A stretch of DNA of 64,000 nucleotides from Saturnia japonica (GCA_033032175.1 CM065321.1:12112501-12176500); one strand, 5' to 3'; positions 38,701-43,300 are shown, counted from the stretch's first letter. The notes: generated from the letters alone by a model not told the origin. Translations and numbers: made by a program.

Positions 38701-41700
38701 TGCATTATGTTAGAAAAATATGACGTTTACACACGTACAAGGTTATACCAGAGTCGGAGAAACTGATAGGGATGGAGCTATATCGATAAACGTAACATGA
38801 ACGTACTTTTGTACAAATTTATTAACTAATATTATATGTATTTCATTACAAGATGTTACACGTATTAATTCTTGATTAATAATGAAACTTCTTTAAAATT
38901 TTCAAAGCTGTTGTAAAATAAGTAGGTATAGGTAGACAATGAAACGAAAAAATTATAACGACAGGTAATCTTTATTTATTTATTTTAATCAAAATCTGAT
39001 GAATCGTCACTGTCGTAAATATATGCGATCGATATCATTACTTATTTGGTCACAACACTACAACTATAAAAATTAGAACTATCATCGAGAAAATAAAGAA
39101 ATGGAAATAGTTTAGCATATTTATCTTGCATTAGCCTTGGGTAACGCAGTAATTCTTCCAAACCAGTGAAACTGATAAAAATTATTTATTTACTTTATTC
39201 ATAGACACACATATAATATTAACAGATAAACCAAAACATATTATATGCTTGTACAATGATAAAATTGCCAGTTTAAACTAGCCACTAATATTTCTGCAAG
39301 TTCTTTGAGTTTCTTCAAACTATCACTGAAAATATCACTTTCCTCAGATAGAAGATTCACTGTGCGTATGCCCCTTGGAATTGGAACATTAGCTAATAAG
39401 TTAGTGCGCGACCGCGGCTCGTACAGCAGCGCAGGTTTGCGTCGCTTCATAATATATTCATTGGGTACGCACAAATTCAGAGCGGCAAGAATATAAGCCT
39501 GGTGTATTTCTCCTCGCAATACCATTATTAAATACATAATTAATGTGACGTTTATCCTCACCGTCAACCGATAGTAGCCGACCATACCCAATACGAATAA
39601 CGTCGGATACATCAAAGGCTATTAAGGATAAACACCGTATTGCTTTAAGTAGAGAAACCTAACAAATTTATTTTGTAGCTTCTCTAACATAAGGACATAT
39701 TTGGCTTCGTGAGGGTTCCAAATTATTAAACTCGATTCTAAGCGACTGCGAACCAGAGCATTATATAAAACTTTCAATGCAGTAATACTCTTTATATCGT
39801 TACGATAATATTCTCTTAATATAAAAACAAGTGAATTATAAGCTAATAATTATAATTATTTAGAGTAAAGTGATATGGATATAATTTACCACAATTAAAT
39901 ACTTCCGCAGCAACATACACACTGCTGATATCCAGTGTTACCGGAGCATCAAAATGCTTACTGTTGCTTAGTTGTACCTTGTCCGTGCTCGTGCAATTCA
40001 TTGGCAGTTCGTAATCATCCAAATCACGACGATCTATATTCTTTTTCATTTTATTCAATCCCTGGCAAAAATGCAGAAGCATAAATGATTATGAACTAAT
40101 GATTTTCATGAGAGCTAATAGATTTTTCTTGAAGTTTTTTGTGTTTTGTCAAGTTTAGTAGAGGGTTAATTAAGAACCGGGCGCGCACCGTGTTACGAAT
40201 GTGCGTTATCATAAGTTATCATAATTTTTTTTTAATATTATTTTATATTAATATTTATCAGTTTGAATTAAAATAATGTGCATAACTATACAACATTCTT
40301 TTATTTTTCCAAAAAAAAATTACATTATTATAATTAATAGCTAACTTTTATATTTTGTCATGCGATTGTTTTTTTTTCGAGTTATTGTCGTTTTGTAAGC
40401 CAAAGAAAAATAAATGCTTACGTGCGTACATAAGTAGATACAAACTTTTTTTCTCAAATGGTCTTAAGTTTTTCGCAGCTCTGTCATAACTTAATATTTT
40501 TGCAATATATTGGTCAAAGAACCTAAACAAGTTAAACACCAAAAATAAAATAAAACAACGGTCTAAAATGTCTAAATGCTTACCTAAATACATCTTCTAT
40601 ACAATTAATAAAATTGAAGTGTCTATTTGTAATGTCAAAATAACAGTTTTTTACTAAATGCATATGAAAATATATACGAAACCTATAACAAAAAGCCCAT
40701 TTTTTAAATTTTTGTGTGTCTATCTGTCTGTTTGTTCCGGGTAATCTCCGAAATGGTTAGACCGATTTTGACGGGACTTTCACCGATAGATAGCTGATGA
40801 TATAGGGAGTAACTTAGGCCACTTTTATTTTAGAAAAAGAATTAGGGTTCCGCACAAATAAAAAAAAAACTGCTCTTGGTGAATCAAATCGGGCATTTAA
40901 ATGGATTATGCTGAGTAAACCATAAGAGATATAACCAATTAATGTACTACATAATTATAGGCATTAAAAAGACCTACAAAAAAGTCCGAGAGAGTATTAT
41001 GTATCTTCTAAGAAACATCCACAATAAGCATTTTTGTCTTTAAAATAGCCGGGAGCAGGGGAGCAAAATTCGCGCAGACATTAAGTAGTCCACGTGAGCG
41101 AAGCCACGGGCACAACTGGTCATATAATAAAATGTAACTTCAAGCCAATATTTACAAATAATACTGTGCATGGTAGAAGATTCTTTAAAGGATCAATTGT
41201 AACAGAAACAGCGAAAAATAAATCGAAGAAACGAAAACGTGTGCGTCTCGGGACCGCTCGACAGAAGTGATAACTATTTTAATATTTAAATTGTTTAACT
41301 TGAGAAAAGCTTAGGTTATTACTTAAACTTTATGTATATTATTATGATAATGTGAGGAAAGTTTATTTATTAATAAAATCTTTTATTTAGTATAAAATAT
41401 ATTTTATCCTTAGTTACAATTCTTGAATATGTACATTAGAATACTGAGTAGAGAAGGGAAGCCAGACAGAGTGGCGCCGTAACGCGTTACGTTACGAAGT
41501 TGTTTACCCTCCCATAAGAAGTTATCACTTAAAAAGTAACAAGTAATATTTACCTTATATCAAATATGTTTATGGGAAGATTTTCTAGTTACCTTTCAAA
41601 ATATTATCGATAAAGCAGATACTTACAACACTATCGTGGAAAGTGAAGCTGGAAGGTGCTGGCTTAGAATCTTTGGCGAGTTGTTCAGCTTTGCGCATGA

Positions 41701-43143
41701 TATTCTCAGCTGCTTTAGCTCTCCTTGTGAGTAATTCCTCTAAAGCCTCTGCTACTTTATTCACGATTTCAGTACCGTTACGCACATCCGACTTTACATC
41801 GTGGAAGCCTTTCAATAATTCACTACTTCGCACCACCTTCTTCTCATTTTCGTGAAGGCTCTCATAAATATTTTGAGCCCATTCCTGAATTCTATAAAAG
41901 TATTAATTTCAAAACAAAAATTCAGTGCAAATAAAGTAAAATTGCTTAACTATAATTATAAAACTATGGTTACGTCTGTACGTGTAGTTTTTCCAAATTT
42001 CCTGATAGACATCTATTTTAAAAGACACTGAACACGAAACGTAAAAATAAATTGTCTGTTTGTCTGGCTGACTATTTGTGTATACGGATTTATCTCAAAA
42101 ACAAATTCGGCCGATATTTATAAAATTGTATACAGGGGACGATCATGATAATGAATTGATGAATCATGGCATTGATATGCTATAAGAATTGCCAATAAGA
42201 CTTTTAGAAACCGCAATAGAAAATGATGGGAATTTTGTAGACGGGAAGCATGAGTCAGTCCATAATTGATAGAATATAAGAAATGTTAATAATATTAGTA
42301 AAAACGAGACGAAACTAATTACTACGTAAAAACAAAGCCGCGGGGCGCCACTTGGTATGTAATAATATGACTGCCATTGTGACGTAAATAAGTTTAAAGA
42401 AAGAGGAACAGTTTATAAAACAAAGCAAAAAAAAAGAAACCCTTGACAAAAGAAAACACAATCCATTGAAAATCTATGCAAATGGATAAAATATTTACAT
42501 CACGTCATTTGCAGCGACAAAAACATGCTAAATAAATACACTTTTAACAGAGAAAATTATATAAAAATAAAGATTGTATAATAAAATTATTTGCATCAAC
42601 CATGATCATGAAAAGATGATTGCAAATAACTTATAAAAACTTATAAAGTATATTGTGTTATATACATTATTACATAACATTTCTCTTTTAAAATACAGTT
42701 AGGGAATTGTTTAGTTATGAAATAACCATTATTAATAAAGAAGTTAATTCAAAGTTACTATGTAGTGAGCTTTGTACATTTAATCATTATAATACCTTTT
42801 TTAAAGAAAGTTTTCTATTCTATAAAAAAGTATTAATTAATAGCTTTTAAGGTTTAAATATATTTTTAATACAAATATGTTATAAAATAACTTACAAATT
42901 AGGAGGTATTATTTTCGGAGCAGAATTAATTTTCTTGTGTACCACCGGTGGTACTATTTTCACTTGAGTAACATTCGTTATTTGTATCGGTGCGATTTTA
43001 TGTCTATTAGTTTCAGACAAAGATTTTTCGTATTTCTCAAGTTTCTTTTTCACTTCAGCTATAGTTTTGTTTGAACTGTCCTTTGATTTTAGTGAAATTG
43101 AATGAGAAATTAATATTGAAATAAGGAGCACTTGTATTTTCAT
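2728..43143 (-). CDS. Voltage-gated calcium channel alpha2/delta subunit (24 coding exons, frameshifted in exon 7)
   Basis: This encodes the extracellular auxiliary subunit that traffics and modulates high-voltage-activated calcium channels. Twenty-four exons were assembled by eye: 43143-42896, 41891-41627, 40061-39890, 37761-37630, 37190-36910, 36172-35943, 34865-34642, 34161-34021, 32385-32293, 32212-32189, 31133-31053, 26332-26258, 24429-24322, 20415-20156, 19499-19342, 16813-16676, 15458-15265, 10736-10602, 8053-7781, 6314-6218, 5544-5378, 3922-3761, 3315-3193, 2790-2728. All borders are AG/GT and phases agree except for one surplus base in exon 7. The conceptual protein is about 1280 residues, near the usual family size. 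Order: signal peptide (1-17), VWA_N (about 80-270), VWA (about 307-510, DASGSM at 313-318), Cache-like region (about 560-700) and Cys-containing C-terminal part. Which insect alpha2/delta paralogue this is was not settled, so no symbol is given. Confidence 0.9.
3193..3315 (-). CDS. alpha2/delta exon 23
   Basis: It encodes VDTGMKSIYDTSATRLACWR followed by NREALPTRKSHTHCYPHNYS. This resembles the family's RRRPxSCYxxHPEE end region, with NYS where acidic residues are usual. The acceptor is TTTAGAG and the donor GTTCAC, which is weak. Confidence 0.7.
3316..3760. other. alpha2/delta intron 22
   Basis: No repeat or coding was recognised. Confidence 0.4.
3761..3922 (-). CDS. alpha2/delta exon 22
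   Basis: It encodes RTPKATEMLNRPPKPCRWPL followed by VGAFVPNTNLLLLAIFNNCS. This corresponds to the conserved C..PFxVxxxPxTNLLLLxV segment near the C-terminus. Acceptor AATTCCAG, donor GTAATT, 54 codons, phase 0 to 0. Confidence 0.88.
4043..4190. repeat. Interspersed repeat, family D
   Basis: It contains GAACGTCAAGCAATCTGGCA and GGAAGTGAGAACAACG. Related copies are at about 15066-15215 and 24050-24200. Near its end is a 10-base unit (CGGTGCGGCG) in about three copies at 4128-4158. The class is unknown. Confidence 0.55.
4191..4232. repeat. CA/CG-rich simple repeat
   Basis: Imperfect run of CACACA and CGCACGCA units. Confidence 0.6.
4298..4382 (-). mobile_element. LINE family J 3' end, 85 bp
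   Basis: A poly(T) start (poly(A) on the minus strand) is followed by CACTGTTAGCCTTAGGGGCC and GCTGCGGCTTTTACAGCTTC, the 3' end shared with the copies at 12865, 21550 and 28844. It is flanked by a perfect 12-base target duplication TAATCACATGAC at 4286-4297 and 4383-4394. It lies in alpha2/delta intron 21. Confidence 0.88.
4466..5006. mobile_element. MITE with perfect 26-bp terminal inverted repeats
   Basis: The left end TGGTCAAACAGCGGGCGGGA, six further bases included, is the exact reverse complement of 4981-5006. The element is 541 bp, GC-rich at the ends, with no transposase frame. No clear target duplication was seen, so the superfamily is undecided. Confidence 0.75.
5007..5377. repeat. 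Possible interspersed repeat near 5035-5220
   Basis: The text around TTGTTTGTCGGCTATACG and CATTCATCCGATTGCGATG resembles common lepidopteran repeat ends. The boundaries are unclear. Confidence 0.3.
5378..5544 (-). CDS. alpha2/delta exon 21
   Basis: It encodes GINVSAETAKEKQKRRNRLQ through RFAACDRSRPFYVLQ, matching the family's PCDxxxxLYxLQ landmark. Acceptor TTTTTGGCAG, donor GTAAAA, phase 0 at the end. Confidence 0.9.
5880..6138 (-). mobile_element. SINE-1 (tRNA-derived)
   Basis: On the minus strand the head reads GATGGCTCAGTTGGTAGCGT, like a tRNA A box, and a GAATTC-containing B-box-like motif follows about 35 bases later. The body ends in an A-rich tail. Other copies lie at 7340, 11825, 25663, 31770, 35390 and 45175. 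Confidence 0.75.
6218..6314 (-). CDS. alpha2/delta exon 20: hydrophobic segment
   Basis: In the frame set by exon 19 it encodes MMPSLLKSLWHSMYLIVRIT followed by QEMATLLVLISSG, the hydrophobic stretch before the last Cys-rich part. Acceptor GTATTTTCAG, donor GTTAGT, ending in phase 1. A different frame also looks protein-like (DDAITTKIFMAFD) but does not fit the phases. Confidence 0.8.
6780..7030 (-). mobile_element. LINE family P 3' coding fragment
   Basis: On the minus strand it reads HCRTMQTWNSLSANVFPPSY and VPFTRGVKRHFRRP. This is the same C-terminal block seen at the end of the LINE at 49119-50283 (LWDLLPTNVFPPSYN). Confidence 0.7.
7340..7635 (-). mobile_element. SINE-1
   Basis: Full body in minus orientation. 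It has the tRNA-like head near 7635 and the CACCTGAGTGACGATGTGG tail near 7360, and the closest match is the 25663-25980 copy. Confidence 0.75.
7781..8053 (-). CDS. alpha2/delta exon 19
   Basis: It encodes CNEDDEDKCEPRCDGIVWSC, then LLVDEGGWVVARDKPEE and ASVFELNWLHDYQSVC. It matches the family's CYLLDNNGF...LLxxxVFxxxxxYDYQAMC block. The acceptor (ACTTAAAG) is weak but the phase fits; the donor is GTAAGC. 91 codons. Confidence 0.92.
8054..8694. other. alpha2/delta intron 18, part
   Basis: No gene was recognised. A GC-richer patch lies at about 8405-8640 (GGCGCGCTTAGCGGCGCTGG); its nature is unknown. Confidence 0.35.
8695..9275. repeat. Imperfect tandem dimer, about 300 bp per unit
   Basis: Unit 1 (about 8695-8988) and unit 2 (about 8989-9275) share in order TAAATTATATTATACACA-like, CATTTGAT, ACTTCATGTCCT, GGGC.TCATATT and CGGACAAT/CGGACGAT blocks. 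The second is more decayed. Class unknown. Confidence 0.6.
9276..10601. repeat. Intron 18, remaining repeat debris
   Basis: ACATAACCCTCCTTTTCGTT near 9298 and AATCGACTTATAAAAAAGC near 9698 are ends of widespread lepidopteran-type repeats. CCCGCGGTTCCGCTTGCATG near 9513 is family-A-like. There is no coding. Confidence 0.4.
10602..10736 (-). CDS. alpha2/delta exon 18
   Basis: It encodes LEEKFKWLTAARTLGSSDKG and IIGVAGYHFHPAHLVDLLNS, the family's TASxA...VVGxxF segment. Acceptor TTTTTACAG, donor GTAAGA, 45 codons, phase 0 to 0. Confidence 0.9.
10737..11824. other. alpha2/delta intron 17, part
   Basis: AT-rich; nothing recognised apart from a short SINE-1-like scrap near 11625-11655. Confidence 0.35.
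11825..11990 (+). mobile_element. SINE-1 fragment
   Basis: It has the body blocks GAAACCATAGTGGTAGGACT and CAAGCACCTATAGGTGTGTT but no tRNA-like head, so it is 5' truncated or decayed. Confidence 0.65.
12640..12851. repeat. Interspersed repeat with (TA)n
   Basis: It starts AATCGACTTCAAAAAAAGGA, followed by a (TA)n run at about 12690-12713. It is interrupted downstream by the LINE J insertion. Confidence 0.45.
12865..13769 (-). mobile_element. LINE family J, 905-bp 5'-truncated copy with coding end
   Basis: This is the longest J copy. A 13-base target duplication CACTAGTAGTCTT flanks it at 12852-12864 and 13770-13782, with poly(T) at the left. On the minus strand the 5' part encodes HLSRSYIDTASNHANPLIKR, the C-terminal end of a Jockey-like reverse transcriptase. 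A long 3' UTR follows, shared with the shorter copies. It lies in alpha2/delta intron 17. Confidence 0.85.
13783..14439. repeat. Intron 17: TA-rich low complexity
   Basis: A (TA)n / TATATTTA run covers about 14062-14150. No gene was seen in the rest. Confidence 0.6.
14440..14690. repeat. Interspersed repeat, family E
   Basis: It reads GTGGCAAACAAGCCGTATGC, then CAAGGAGCTCCGGAAAG and a CTGCGATCTTCTGTAG block. A second copy is at about 33405-33610. Confidence 0.55.
15066..15215. repeat. Interspersed repeat, family D
   Basis: It shares CATCAAGCGATCTGGCAAGC and the following blocks with the copies at 4043 and 24050. It lies close to exon 17. Confidence 0.55.
15265..15458 (-). CDS. alpha2/delta exon 17
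   Basis: It encodes ESGLTRWQQYHATTFHAD through PWYRRAASEPDKLVIHSP and FAKPPP (residues 877-941). It matches the family's RSGLxRW and WYRRAVE landmarks. Acceptor TATTTGCAG, donor GTGAGT, phase 0 at the end. Confidence 0.92.
15820..16110 (+). mobile_element. LINE fragment, reverse-transcriptase C-terminus
   Basis: Conceptual reading gives LKWTDHIIRGIKKWNKNI, PRNTKGKQAGQF and TALNRISMKRNAGDFAKVWQ with stops. This matches the RKTDGRW...GRPP...W C-terminal pattern of a common insect non-LTR family. It is decayed. Confidence 0.65.
16111..17618. other. Residual sequence of introns 15 and 16
   Basis: No repeat or coding was recognised apart from exon 16 at 16676-16813. Confidence 0.35.
16676..16813 (-). 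CDS. alpha2/delta exon 16
   Basis: It encodes CNAELMAKFCKEVIATDKWA through CSTCELGSTTAFFAS (residues 831-876), with Cys residues likely to form disulphides in the mature protein. Acceptor TTGTCAG, donor GTAAAG, phase 1 at the end. Confidence 0.88.
17619..19046. repeat. Satellite array, 14 units of exactly 102 bp
   Basis: Unit starts are at 17619, 17721, 17823, 17925 and then every 102 bases to 18945. The array ends at 19046 and has no indel in 1428 bases. Each unit begins AGAGTCTTAAATGCAATGTG. Each carries three alternating self-complementary blocks (ATGTGATC, GATCACAT, ATGTGAT) and, in most units, the palindrome CACATGTG. All six frames have stops. It lies in alpha2/delta intron 15, between exons at 16676-16813 and 19342-19499. 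Confidence 0.97.
19342..19499 (-). CDS. alpha2/delta exon 15
   Basis: It encodes LYCRHVEPHFDSREAEVRHF through IPAALLEKTYQ (residues 778-830). Acceptor ATTTTAG, donor GTAAGT, ending in phase 1. The next intron holds the 102-bp satellite. Confidence 0.9.
19880..20110 (+). mobile_element. SINE-3 (tRNA-derived)
   Basis: The head GGTGGCCTCGCGGCGCAGTG and TGTTCGATCCCCGCACACG resemble tRNA A and B boxes. A body with no coding follows. It is distinct from SINE-1 and SINE-2. The 3' end is uncertain, close to exon 14. Confidence 0.6.
20156..20415 (-). CDS. alpha2/delta exon 14
   Basis: It encodes FRKKLIIDKKQGNATMNGKD through YTIIIVLPSYGRRHS and LSKTDYAVHPEW (residues 692-777). Acceptor AACTTTCAG, donor GTAAGA. 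It ends in phase 2 with a split Trp codon. Confidence 0.9.
20596..20957. mobile_element. MITE carrying a nested LINE J tail
   Basis: The left end ACTATACGAGTACTCTCGGA and the reverse complement of the right end at 20938-20957 agree at 19 of 20 bases. The interior has no transposase. A 5'-truncated LINE J tail (20846-20925) has landed inside. Confidence 0.65.
20846..20925 (+). mobile_element. LINE family J 3' end, about 80 bp
   Basis: It reads CCCGGTGAAGGTGTAAAAGC, then a diverged tail and poly(A) at 20916-20925. It is the only J copy on the plus strand. Confidence 0.7.
21140..21424 (+). mobile_element. LINE fragment, reverse-transcriptase C-terminus
   Basis: It reads MIGNFIRYKMFRTILEGKI then KGNRGKRRPR, with stops, ending near CTCCACCGACAAGAG. 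It is the same type as the copy at 22615-22995. Confidence 0.65.
21550..21914 (-). mobile_element. LINE family J, 365-bp copy
   Basis: It has poly(T) at the left and the J 3' UTR. The flanks GCGACTGTTT (21540-21549) and GCGACAGTTT (21915-21924) look like a target duplication with one change. It lies in alpha2/delta intron 13. Confidence 0.82.
21925..22614. other. Intron 13, part
   Basis: AT-rich. Near 22568 the block CATAACCCTCCTTTTCCGCA is a common repeat end. Confidence 0.35.
22615..22995 (+). mobile_element. LINE fragment, reverse-transcriptase C-terminus
   Basis: It reads RLETFERKIWRRIEIIRWTN, then LVGHLIRCNDLFLTIIERKI and WRLFHRQEQ. This is the typical end of an insect non-LTR reverse transcriptase with an LxGHxxRxxxFxxxIIEGK motif. 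Stops and a shifted start show decay. Confidence 0.75.
23041..23310 (+). mobile_element. SINE-2 (tRNA-derived)
   Basis: The head CCTAGTGGTCATAAGCGCGA and B-box-like GGGTTCGATTCCCAGG are clear. The body has CCCGATTAATGGCAATAGGC and ends near GGCGTGATGGTATGTTATG. Other copies are at 24958 (plus) and at 52765-53300 and 55741 (minus). Confidence 0.8.
23555..23613 (-). mobile_element. SINE-1 scrap
   Basis: A short piece of the SINE-1 tail (GACGATGTGGCCCAAGATGG on the minus strand). It can be mistaken for an exon. Confidence 0.65.
23614..24049. other. Intron 13, part
   Basis: The block near 23665 (ATACAGGGTGGATTTTTGAG) may be the end of a DNA element, but no matching inverted end was found. Confidence 0.3.
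24050..24200. repeat. Interspersed repeat, family D
   Basis: Third copy: GAACGTCAAGCGATCTGGTA and GGAAGTGAGAAGAACGC. It lies about 120 bases below exon 13. Confidence 0.55.
24322..24429 (-). CDS. alpha2/delta exon 13
   Basis: It encodes FDGVILKPGYRTVDFLDLEQ and AAVRHFPRHYPPEWLQ, the segment after the Cache core. Acceptor GTTTTCCAG, donor GTTAAT, 36 codons, phase 0 to 0. Confidence 0.9.
24958..25200 (+). mobile_element. SINE-2, 5' truncated
   Basis: It starts within the tRNA-like head (ACGACTGCTATGCTCGAGGT), keeps the B-box-like GGGTTAGTTTCCCAGG and the full body. Confidence 0.75.
25663..25980 (-). mobile_element. SINE-1, long copy
   Basis: It has poly(A) on the minus strand (T run at 25663-25669), the full body and a tRNA-like head near 25975. 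It is the best copy for a family consensus. Confidence 0.78.
26258..26332 (-). CDS. alpha2/delta exon 12: Cache-like region
   Basis: It encodes LGAGGSLFIVDHRGNIVLHD and NVKPT, the family's LGxNGYxFIVxxxGxxLxHPxxRP segment. Acceptor ATTTGCAG, donor GTGAGT, 25 codons, phase 0 to 0. Confidence 0.92.
26504..27040. mobile_element. hAT-like MITE with 8-bp target duplication
   Basis: The ends TAAGGTCGGTGTCCACTGGA and (reverse complement of the right end) TAAAAGTCGGTGTCCACTGG are inverted repeats, with further inner matches. GTAACATT occurs on both sides, at 26496-26503 and 27041-27048. An 8-base duplication is typical of hAT elements. The element is 537 bp with no transposase; short open frames inside are not supported. 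It lies in alpha2/delta intron 11, upstream of exon 12. Confidence 0.85.
27398..27662. repeat. Interspersed repeat, family F
   Basis: It contains GTGCGCGCATCACAGTATGG, TATCTTCATTCAATAAAGAG and an end GAAGTCGCGGGTATCAGCTA. A second copy lies at about 60640-60830. Confidence 0.5.
28050..28217 (-). repeat. LTR of the TRIM element (3' LTR in element sense)
   Basis: 168 bp with TG...CA ends and a CTCAATTGAAGAG palindrome inside. It is preceded on the minus strand by the purine tract at 28218-28232. Confidence 0.85.
28308..28480. repeat. Minisatellite inside the TRIM element
   Basis: About five or six copies of a 20-22 base unit, CCCAGTGAGTCGGGGTGATG, with small length changes. More diverged GTGAGTCGGA copies lie on the left. 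Confidence 0.85.
28766..29467 (-). repeat. LTR of the TRIM element (5' LTR), interrupted
   Basis: 28766-28843 and 29376-29467 rejoin to about 170 bp matching the other LTR. The gap is the LINE J insertion and its 10-base duplication. Confidence 0.83.
28844..29365 (-). mobile_element. LINE family J, 522-bp copy inside an LTR
   Basis: Poly(T) at 28842-28854, the J 3' UTR, and a perfect 10-base target duplication CAACGGTTGT (28834-28843 and 29366-29375). It inserted after the TRIM element. Confidence 0.9.
29468..29965. other. Intron 11, part
   Basis: AT-rich; nothing recognised. Confidence 0.35.
29966..30370. mobile_element. Possible hAT element end
   Basis: CAGAGGTTCCCAGACTTTTT followed by TAGACCACTTTGAAAATTT and GGTGGACCTCC resembles a hAT terminal region. 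A related GTAGACCACTTTGGAAATTA lies at 30350. No transposase or matching right end was found. Confidence 0.45.
30371..31052. other. Intron 11, part next to exon 11
   Basis: No supported gene. An open frame over 30222-30671 shows no recognised family. Confidence 0.35.
31053..31133 (-). CDS. alpha2/delta exon 11: Cache-like region
   Basis: It encodes YPVNRLLGVAGIDIPIDHLK and LVLPYHQ, matching the family's RLLGVAGTDVP segment. Acceptor TTTTCACAG, donor GTAAAT, 27 codons, phase 0 to 0. Degraded copies of this exon and its flank lie just upstream in the intron (31205-31690). Confidence 0.92.
31205..31690 (-). pseudogene. Degraded tandem copies of exon 11 and flank
   Basis: The exon 11 flank block ATCCTACGTTTTG..GATGAA recurs at 31212. 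The exon block CCAGCAATCGA..TCACTGGATACTG recurs at 31334-31362. A further, more decayed copy lies at about 31500-31690, and both copies share CTGTAAGTTTATGAGGAGTT. None keeps an open, correctly spliced frame. Confidence 0.6.
31770..31945 (+). mobile_element. SINE-1
   Basis: The tRNA-like head GATGGCTCAGTTGGTAGCGT is well kept, followed by the standard body to about CTACCGCCCTCAAGTT. Confidence 0.75.
32189..32212 (-). CDS. alpha2/delta exon 10: 24-base microexon
   Basis: It encodes only NITKQLEE. The acceptor is TTGCTTCCAG with a good pyrimidine tract and the donor is GTATGT, both in phase 0, so the exon can be skipped without breaking the frame. It sits between the two parts of the Cache-like region. 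Confidence 0.75.
32293..32385 (-). CDS. alpha2/delta exon 9: start of Cache-like region
   Basis: It encodes DKHGYYYEGQDLNYRLEI and SVAVPVFDSTYTE, resembling the family's YSxAVPVFD segment. The acceptor is TTTTTAG and the donor GTATGT, phase 0 to 0, 31 codons. Confidence 0.88.
32386..33404. other. Intron 8, part
   Basis: Nothing coding. TCATCGATGTTTTACATCGA near 32508 is a short palindromic motif, repeated in part near 33080. Confidence 0.35.
33405..33610. repeat. Interspersed repeat, family E
   Basis: It reads GTGGCAAGTAAGCATACGGT, CCATGGGCATCAATAATGCG and CTGCGATCGTCTGTAGGGTG, in the same order as the 14440 copy. Confidence 0.55.
34021..34161 (-). CDS. alpha2/delta exon 8
   Basis: It encodes DPRRSEYFWRQRDNAEQA through NQMYKDYMHQVNL (residues 518-564 after frame correction). 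The acceptor is ATCTTAG and the donor GTGAGT, both in phase 0. It is Tyr- and charge-rich and lies just after the VWA domain. Confidence 0.85.
34642..34865 (-). CDS. alpha2/delta exon 7: end of VWA, with a one-base frameshift
   Basis: It reads LFTLWLHDRYGLRDNTRE, DWLSCDRDGYFAEL and EQVIKDL in the frame set by exon 6. It then runs out of frame to a TGA at 34661-34663. One base further along, the other frame gives LERPLVAQRNERLRVFSD and VYAHVE, which is the expected family sequence and the frame that joins exon 8. The length is 224, and 223 would keep the phase. The surplus base is best placed at the C at 34720 (plus strand). It could be a base error in the assembly or a real null allele. Confidence 0.88.
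35390..35612 (-). mobile_element. SINE-1, decayed
   Basis: Body blocks GGTGGTAGCTAGCCAGGCGG and TTTCATCACGATGGTTTTCC are present; the head is diverged. A further scrap is at about 35728-35800 in the other direction. Confidence 0.6.
35943..36172 (-). CDS. alpha2/delta exon 6: VWA domain
   Basis: It encodes ANHVNSAAMMAAMKFHKM through CQQAIVLLTDSMYANY and DPHNKIR (residues 367-442). The acceptor is CAACAG and the donor GTATAC. It ends in phase 2, and the split Arg codon is completed by the first base of exon 7. Confidence 0.9.
36173..36909. other. alpha2/delta intron 5
   Basis: No repeat or coding recognised. Confidence 0.4.
36910..37190 (-). CDS. alpha2/delta exon 5: VWA domain with MIDAS
   Basis: It encodes RPWYVSASGAPRDVLILLD followed by ASGSM, the metal-ion-dependent adhesion site at residues 313-318. 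Then come ALLSALTDDDHVNVLRF and ACFNEKLVS. The family usually has DVSGSM, so Val is Ala here but the coordinating Asp and Ser residues are kept. The MIDAS is needed for channel trafficking in characterised members. The donor is GTTAGT, phase 0. Confidence 0.95.
37630..37761 (-). CDS. alpha2/delta exon 4: end of VWA_N
   Basis: It encodes APQVLNHIYWSKELLSTF through KGFLRHYP (residues 229-272). The acceptor is TTTACAG and the donor GTGAGT. It ends in phase 1; joining to exon 5 gives the family-like YPAALWS junction. Confidence 0.9.
37762..39178. other. Intron 3, part, with an inverted repeat pair
   Basis: Very AT-rich to about 38150. From 38629-38660 to 39079-39110 there is an inverted pair of about 30 bases (ATTTCCATTTCTTTATTTTC and complement), 420 bases apart. 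This is a possible MITE, but its ends are not proven. Confidence 0.55.
39180..39840 (-). mobile_element. LINE fragment, reverse-transcriptase C-terminus
   Basis: It reads ALKVLYNALVRSRLESSLII, then LEKLQNKFVRFLYLKQYGVY and FSDSLKKLKELAEILVASLN. A TTATTTATTTA tract at the left (a TAAATAAA tail on the minus strand) marks the 3' end. It is the same type as 50822-52030. It lies only about 50 bases from exon 3. Confidence 0.75.
39890..40061 (-). CDS. alpha2/delta exon 3: VWA_N region
   Basis: It encodes GLNKMKKNIDRRDLDD through SSVYVAAEVFNCG (residues 172-228). The acceptor is TGCCAG and the donor GTAAAT. It ends in phase 1 and the split Gly/Ala codon is completed by exon 4. Confidence 0.88.
40062..40682. 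other. Intron 2, part
   Basis: No supported gene. A minus-strand frame at 40348-40593 shows no recognised domain. Confidence 0.35.
40683..41125 (-). repeat. Interspersed repeat, family A
   Basis: Reverse-oriented copy of the 1944 repeat, nearly full length, ending in AAGCCACGGGCACAACTGGT. Confidence 0.65.
41627..41891 (-). CDS. alpha2/delta exon 2: VWA_N region
   Basis: It encodes IQEWAQNIYESLHENEKK and a helical stretch of residues 83-171, matching the start of the family's VWA_N region. Acceptor TAG is at 41892-41894 and donor GTAAGT at 41626. It ends in phase 0. Confidence 0.88.
41985..42350. repeat. Possible interspersed repeat
   Basis: GTCTGTTTGTCTGGCTGACT and the end AAAGCCGCGGGGCGCCACTT resemble other repeat ends in this window. 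Boundaries uncertain. Confidence 0.3.
42351..42895. other. Intron 1, part
   Basis: AT-rich, no feature recognised. Confidence 0.4.
42896..43143 (-). CDS. alpha2/delta exon 1: start and signal peptide
   Basis: The first Met is followed by a hydrophobic run (VLLISILISHSIS), a plausible cleaved signal. The next 65 or so residues are Lys/Ser/Ile-rich with predicted coiled character (AEVKKKLEKYEKSLSE), an unusual spacer before the VWA_N region. The donor is GTAAGT at 42895; the exon ends in phase 2, and the first base of exon 2 completes a Leu codon. Confidence 0.75.
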
Positions 43144-43300
43144 ATTTTTCTGTTCAACTTACACACGGCAGTACTGAGCGGGTGGGGTGAAGGCAAACTA
43201 AGCAGTTTCAGTAGCGAGACATGCCGTCGCGCTCAATCCCGACATCCTGGCGCCACATCTACGACCCTCTCTTTTCTGACGACCTACATCTTGTGAAAAA
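43144..43300 (-). promoter_or_regulatory. Candidate promoter and 5' UTR of the alpha2/delta gene
   Basis: A GC-richer block lies before the start codon. On the minus strand an arthropod initiator-like CTCAGTAC lies at 43172-43179, about 30 bases above the ATG, with no TATA box. The evidence is weak. Confidence 0.3.
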
